Source: Desmospora profundinema (lineage in GTDB: Bacteria > Bacillota > Bacilli > Thermoactinomycetales > DSM-45169). From it: DNA of 64,000 nucleotides. Below the pieces are notes generated by a model, which did not search any database, was not told the origin of the DNA, and was given only the letters and a program-made list of their open reading frames with translations. Below are positions 60,773 through 64,000 of this stretch, in pieces (position 1 is the stretch's first letter; every line of letters begins with the position of its first letter). The stretch spans positions 124,001 to 188,000 of the forward strand of contig NZ_JAVDQG010000004.1 in NCBI RefSeq assembly GCF_031454155.1, read 5' to 3'. The translations under genes and the position numbers were made by a program.

Positions 60773-61756
60773 ATGCGAGCGGTAATCGTAAGGGAGCCGG
60801 GCGGGCCGGAGCAGCTGAGTCTGGGGGAAGCGCCGGTTCCGCGCCATGCGGACCGAGAGCTGTTGGTTAAGGTGAAAGCGACGGCTCTAAACCGGGCGGA
60901 TGTGTGGCAGCGACAGGGTAAGTACCCGCCGCCGCCGGGAGCCAGCCCGATCCTGGGGCTGGAGATGGCGGGTGAAGTGGTGGAGGTGGGATCGGAGTGC
61001 CGAGGTTGGCAGCCGGGTGATCCCGTTTTCGGATTGTTGCCCGGTGGCGGTTATGCCGAGTATGCCGTTATTCCGGGAGATTTGGCCATGAAGATTCCCA
61101 GGGGATTCAGCTTTGAGGAAGGAGCAGCCATCGCTGAAGTCTTTCTTACCGCATATCAAGGGTTGTTTTGGCTGGGCGATCTAAAGCGGGGTGAGCGGGT
61201 ATTGATCCATGCCGGTGCCAGCGGTGTGGGGACGGCTGCGATCCAGCTGGCCAAGCAGGCGGGAGCATTTGTCATCGTGACTGCCGGTTCGGAAGAAAAA
61301 CGGAACACCTGTCGCAATCTCGGGGCACAGGTTGCACTGGACTACAAGTCCGGCCCGTTTGCTCCCGGCATCCAAGAGGCGACAGAGGGGAAAGGGGCCG
61401 ATGTGGTGCTGGATTTTGTCGGCGCTTCTTATTGGGAGCAGAACCTGAATTCCCTGGCTGTCGATGGCCGCTGGATCCTGATCAGCACCTTGGGCGGCAC
61501 ACGGGTGAAGGAGGTGGACTTGCGAAGTCTGATGGCCAAGCGAATTCATTTGAAAGCAACCACTTTACGCTCGCGCAGTCCCCAATACAAAGCGGATTTG
61601 ACCCGGGAGTTTGCTCTCCGCGCCTTGCCATTGTTTCAGGAAGGCAAGCTGAAACCGGTGATCGATCGCACCTTTTCTTGGAAGAACGTTTCAGATGCCC
61701 ACCGCTATATGGAGGAAAACCGCAATATAGGAAAAATTGTATTAACCATCGATTGA
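60773..61756 (+). CDS. NADPH:quinone oxidoreductase (PIG3-type MDR family)
   Basis: A 327-aa zinc-independent medium-chain dehydrogenase/reductase. ADVWQRQGKYPPPPGASPIL and the nucleotide loop LIHAGASGVGTAAIQLAKQ mark the quinone oxidoreductase/PIG3 subgroup. LGAQVALDYKSGPF and GRWILISTLGGTRVKEVDL follow. No structural-zinc cysteines are present. AGAGGAGGG precedes ATG 60773. Followed by an AhpD-like gene, with which it could be co-transcribed. Confidence 0.9.
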   Translation: MRAVIVREPGGPEQLSLGEAPVPRHADRELLVKVKATALNRADVWQRQGKYPPPPGASPILGLEMAGEVVEVGSECRGWQPGDPVFGLLPGGGYAEYAVIPGDLAMKIPRGFSFEEGAAIAEVFLTAYQGLFWLGDLKRGERVLIHAGASGVGTAAIQLAKQAGAFVIVTAGSEEKRNTCRNLGAQVALDYKSGPFAPGIQEATEGKGADVVLDFVGASYWEQNLNSLAVDGRWILISTLGGTRVKEVDLRSLMAKRIHLKATTLRSRSPQYKADLTREFALRALPLFQEGKLKPVIDRTFSWKNVSDAHRYMEENRNIGKIVLTID

Positions 61757-61841
61757 TCCCGGTCCATTGAAAAGGGACGCATTATTTTCCAGGGGATGGA
61801 GAGCATACAAACGGACCAACCCTGGATAGGAGGATCTTTAC

Positions 61842-62207
61842 ATGGAAGGATCCATGATTCAAGAGGCGCTTGAGGAATATAAAGCCGGCGTGAGCGCATT
61901 GGAAAAACACTTACCCCAAGTGGCCCGGGAATATAACCGTTTTACCCAAGCATGTTTTAAAAAAGGCGAGCTCTCCGTCAAACAGAAGCACTTGATCGGC
62001 ATTGCCCTGGGCTGCCTGACCAATGATGAGTTTTGTATCATCTACCATACCAAAGAAGCGGTCGATCAAGGGGCGAAACAGCAGGAAGTGCTGGAGGCGG
62101 CGGCGGTTGCGGGTGCTTTTGGCGGCGGTATGGCCATGTCCCAGACGGTTACCCTCCTGCAGGAAGCCCTTCAGGAGTTTACTGGCGGTGAATCGACTGT
62201 TCATTGA
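61842..62207 (+). CDS. Carboxymuconolactone decarboxylase/AhpD-like protein
   Basis: A 121-aa helical protein of the CMD family. KGELSVKQKHLIGIALGCLT and QEVLEAAAVAGAFGGGMAMS are typical. The AhpD redox motif CxxCHxxxH is reduced to FCIIYHTKEAV with a single cysteine, so peroxidase-type disulfide exchange is doubtful. GGAGG precedes ATG 61842. Confidence 0.82.
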   Translation: MEGSMIQEALEEYKAGVSALEKHLPQVAREYNRFTQACFKKGELSVKQKHLIGIALGCLTNDEFCIIYHTKEAVDQGAKQQEVLEAAAVAGAFGGGMAMSQTVTLLQEALQEFTGGESTVH

Positions 62208-62237
62208 AACGCTCGTTTTGCTATGGGTGATCGGTGG

Positions 62238-62273
62238 AACAAGGATGTTGTCTGACAACAACATCCTTGTTTA
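62238..62273 (+). terminator. Hairpin between AhpD-like and nitroreductase genes
   Basis: Thirteen-bp perfect stem AACAAGGATGTTG / CAACATCCTTGTT with an eight-base loop, then TATTGGG. It could terminate the upstream gene or act in the nitroreductase leader, since the ribosome site follows within 15 bases. Confidence 0.6.
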
Positions 62274-62290
62274 TTGGGAGGGAAAATACG

Positions 62291-62956
62291 ATGGAAACCA
62301 AAGAAGCGATTCGTACGCGCCGGTCTGTTAAAGTGTTTGACCCGAATTACAAGGTTAGCGATGCACAATTACAAGAATTGCTGGAGCTGACAACCCTGGC
62401 TCCGTCCGCCTGGAATTTTCAGCACTATCAGATCATCGTCGTCCGTGATCCCGAACAGAAAAAGAGACTGCGACAGGCCTCCCTCAATCAGGAAAAAGTG
62501 GAACAAGCTTCAGTTGCCATCGTGATTTGCGGTGACTTACAGGCATATAAGCGGGCTGACCGTGTGGCAAGGGAATTTGCGGATAAAGGCTTTTACGGCG
62601 AAAACGGTGCCGAGAAAGTGGAGACTCAAGCCGGGATGATGCACGACACCTATGCCAACAACCCTCAAAAGGCGTATGACGAAGCGCTGCGCAGTGCGTC
62701 ACTGGCAGCCATGAGTTTGATGATTGCCGCCAACGACATGGGACTGGCCACTTGTCCCATGATCGGCTTCGATCCGGAAGCGGTCAAAAAAGTGACCGGA
62801 TTGCCGGAGCATCTCTTTCCCGCCATCATGATCACGCTGGGGGCGGAGGGAGACTTTGATCTTCCTCGCTGTGACCGCCTGCCTTTGGAAGAAATCGTCC
62901 ATGTCAATCACTTTGGTGAAGCATTTCGTCCTAATGTAGAGAACGGGAGGAACTAA
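62291..62956 (+). CDS. Nitroreductase family protein
   Basis: An FMN-dependent nitroreductase-fold protein of about 221 aa. RTRRSVKVFDPNYKVSDAQL and TLAPSAWNFQHYQIIVVRD are the FMN-binding start, and AAMSLMIAANDMGLATCPMI and HLFPAIMITLGAEGDFDLPR complete the fold. Substrates can be nitroaromatics, quinones or flavins. GGGAGGG precedes ATG 62291. Confidence 0.9.
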   Translation: METKEAIRTRRSVKVFDPNYKVSDAQLQELLELTTLAPSAWNFQHYQIIVVRDPEQKKRLRQASLNQEKVEQASVAIVICGDLQAYKRADRVAREFADKGFYGENGAEKVETQAGMMHDTYANNPQKAYDEALRSASLAAMSLMIAANDMGLATCPMIGFDPEAVKKVTGLPEHLFPAIMITLGAEGDFDLPRCDRLPLEEIVHVNHFGEAFRPNVENGRN

Positions 62957-63001
62957 CTTCCCTTAAGGAAAGCTGGACCGGTGAGGATCGCAATGATCCT
63001 G

Positions 63002-63065
63002 CTGGAAAGGATTTGCTCCTTTCAGGTGACCATGATATCCTGAATAGCGATTCTGAAAGGAGAGG
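63002..63065 (+). promoter_or_regulatory. Candidate RNA switch over a ribosome binding site
   Basis: CTCCTTTCAG (63016-63025) can pair perfectly with CTGAAAGGAG (63053-63062), burying the AAAGGAG ribosome site of the following small gene. It can instead pair with CTGGAAAGG (63002-63010), freeing it. The two hairpins exclude each other. Confidence 0.45.
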
Positions 63066-63072
63066 TTTTCTT

Positions 63073-63225
63073 ATTTCTGACCAGAAAGTTTCACCGACGA
63101 TTGAACGTGCGATGGTAACGGCGCACAATATCACGTATGCCGACTACGTACGAAGCCTGGACAAACAGATCCGGGTGGAAGCGGAACGGGAAAAGGAATA
63201 TCAAAAGGCCAAAGCGGCTGTATAG
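63073..63225 (+). CDS. Small hypothetical protein (about 50 aa), possible ATT start
   Basis: The frame reads SDQKVSPTIERAMVTAHNIT and ends EREKEYQKAKAAV, charged and helical. The best-spaced start after AAAGGAGAGG (63056-63065) is ATT at 63073, a rare initiation codon. A TTG at 63013 lacks a suitable site, and ATG 63112 would give only 37 residues. No family is recognised. A 26-bp perfect hairpin follows the stop. Confidence 0.5.
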   Translation: MSDQKVSPTIERAMVTAHNITYADYVRSLDKQIRVEAEREKEYQKAKAAV

Positions 63226-63227
63226 AC

Positions 63228-63282
63228 TTGATGAACAACAAACCAACGGGGCAACCTGCCCCGTTGGTTTGTTGTTCATCAA
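63228..63282 (+). terminator. Perfect 26-bp hairpin, probable terminator
   Basis: Arms 63228-63253 (begins TTGATGAACAACAAACCAAC) and 63257-63282 are exact complements with a three-base loop, followed by ATTTTATT. The region 63283-63528 has no gene I can support. Confidence 0.75.
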
Positions 63283-63528
63283 ATTTTATTCTGAACTCGC
63301 GCTCATATTTCCTGATGGGTGGCGGGAGCAGATTGAATCATCGTACATCGCTACTCGAATGATGAATGCAGATCTCCATCGGCGAGTAAATATCTATCAA
63401 CAAAAAAGAGGCCTCAGATTTCGATTCACCAGAAGCCTTCGGCGACTGTAGAAAATTACCTGTCCATGTGAAGAATGTCAAGATATAATGAAGTTGTTGA
63501 TTCGATTACAGAAATAAAGGGTGAGATC

Positions 63529-64000
63529 ATGGGAAGCAAATACAGCTTAACCTGGGATTTGGATGTTTTCTTTCCCGGAGGGAGCCAATCTCCCGAGTTC
63601 CAGCGTTATTTGGAGCGCTTGGAGGAGGATGTAGAAGCTTTTACGAAAAAGATGAATCAATTGGATAAACAAGCCTCAAACGATTTCGATCGTTGGTATA
63701 CCATCACTGAGACCGTCCAAGACTTATCCAGTCGTCTGGGGCAGGCGAGTGCTTTTATCGTGTGCCTGGTCTCCCAGGATGTGAAAGACGAGAAGGCCAA
63801 AATCTTGCGGGGACGGTTGTCCCAGTTGGGAGCAGCCTTTCAGGCGAGTATGAACAACCTGGACCGATTAATCAAAGAGATGGATCAGGACAGCTGGAAC
63901 CGTCTGTTGCGGGATCCACGCTTGCAACCGCTGGCTTTCCCGTTGGATGAACGTCGCCGTCGAGCGGCGGAGAAACTGCCATCTGAGCAGGAAAGCTTGG
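63529..64000 (+). CDS. M3 family oligoendopeptidase (partial, 5' end)
   Basis: The first 157 codons of a PepF-type zinc oligopeptidase that runs off the window. The N-terminus YSLTWDLDVFFPGGSQSPEF and the helical segment RLGQASAFIVCLVSQDVKDE match the M3B family N-terminal domain. The HEXGH catalytic motif lies beyond the edge. AAAGGGTGAG precedes the ATG. Confidence 0.78.
   Translation, partial: MGSKYSLTWDLDVFFPGGSQSPEFQRYLERLEEDVEAFTKKMNQLDKQASNDFDRWYTITETVQDLSSRLGQASAFIVCLVSQDVKDEKAKILRGRLSQLGAAFQASMNNLDRLIKEMDQDSWNRLLRDPRLQPLAFPLDERRRRAAEKLPSEQESL

Overview
The window reads as chromosomal DNA of a Gram-positive, low-to-mid GC Firmicute. Supporting evidence: strong GGAGG-type ribosome binding sites, frequent TTG and GTG starts, a TPP riboswitch with an intrinsic terminator in front of thiC, a sigI-rsgI pair, an AbrB-type regulator, a LipL-type octanoyltransferase, a bacilliredoxin, a BmrC/BmrD-like ABC exporter pair, and sites resembling Bacillus Zur, CcpA (cre) and FadR operators. 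The mixture and the base composition suggest Bacillales, perhaps Thermoactinomycetaceae; the family assignment is inference. There are no rRNA genes, complete tRNA genes, CRISPR arrays or intact insertion sequences.

Layout. 1-6.0 kb (minus strand): a molybdate/tungstate ABC transporter (modABC, modC cut by the window edge) behind a sulfur-carrier module: a MoaD-like ubiquitin-fold protein, a canonical MoeB-rhodanese fusion, two atypical E1-like paralogues and a 1-Cys peroxiredoxin. 6.2-9.6 kb: a zinc-related locus, with a divergent ycgR-ycgQ-like pair and a His-rich ZnuA lipoprotein separated by a near-consensus Zur box. 9.6-26.6 kb: housekeeping and small accessory genes (purine permease, ArsR-SRPBCC-VOC operon, lipL, ABC exporter pair, ilvA, thiC, secreted M28 peptidase). 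26.8-33.3 kb: a locus that looks AT-richer than its surroundings, with a six-gene operon (BacA-type prephenate decarboxylase homologue, DUF2000, FGE/SUMF1-like protein, sulfite-oxidase-fold molybdoenzyme, amino acid permease, HisC-like aminotransferase) and a divergent MocR regulator. I regard this as the strongest candidate for an undescribed pathway. 34-46 kb: aconitase, IclR, MsrB, glucose PTS, esterase and acyl-CoA synthetase. 46.1-48.4 kb: sigI-rsgI-abrB. 48.5-54.7 kb: a catabolic operon behind a cre site, with two crotonase-family enzymes, a dehydrogenase resembling phenylalanine dehydrogenase, and a 2-oxo acid dehydrogenase (E1alpha, E1beta, E2). It would fit phenylalanine to phenylpyruvate to phenylacetyl-CoA. 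54.8-64 kb: an MBL hydrolase behind a FadR-like box, uppP, a thioredoxin-like protein, an EamA transporter, quinone oxidoreductase, an AhpD-like protein, nitroreductase, a small gene behind a possible RNA switch, and a truncated M3 peptidase.

The intergenic DNA carries several families of palindromic MITE-like repeats. Their ends lie at TA dinucleotides, they sit back to back sharing the TA, and a 53-54 bp cassette is present or absent inside otherwise matching copies of two different families.
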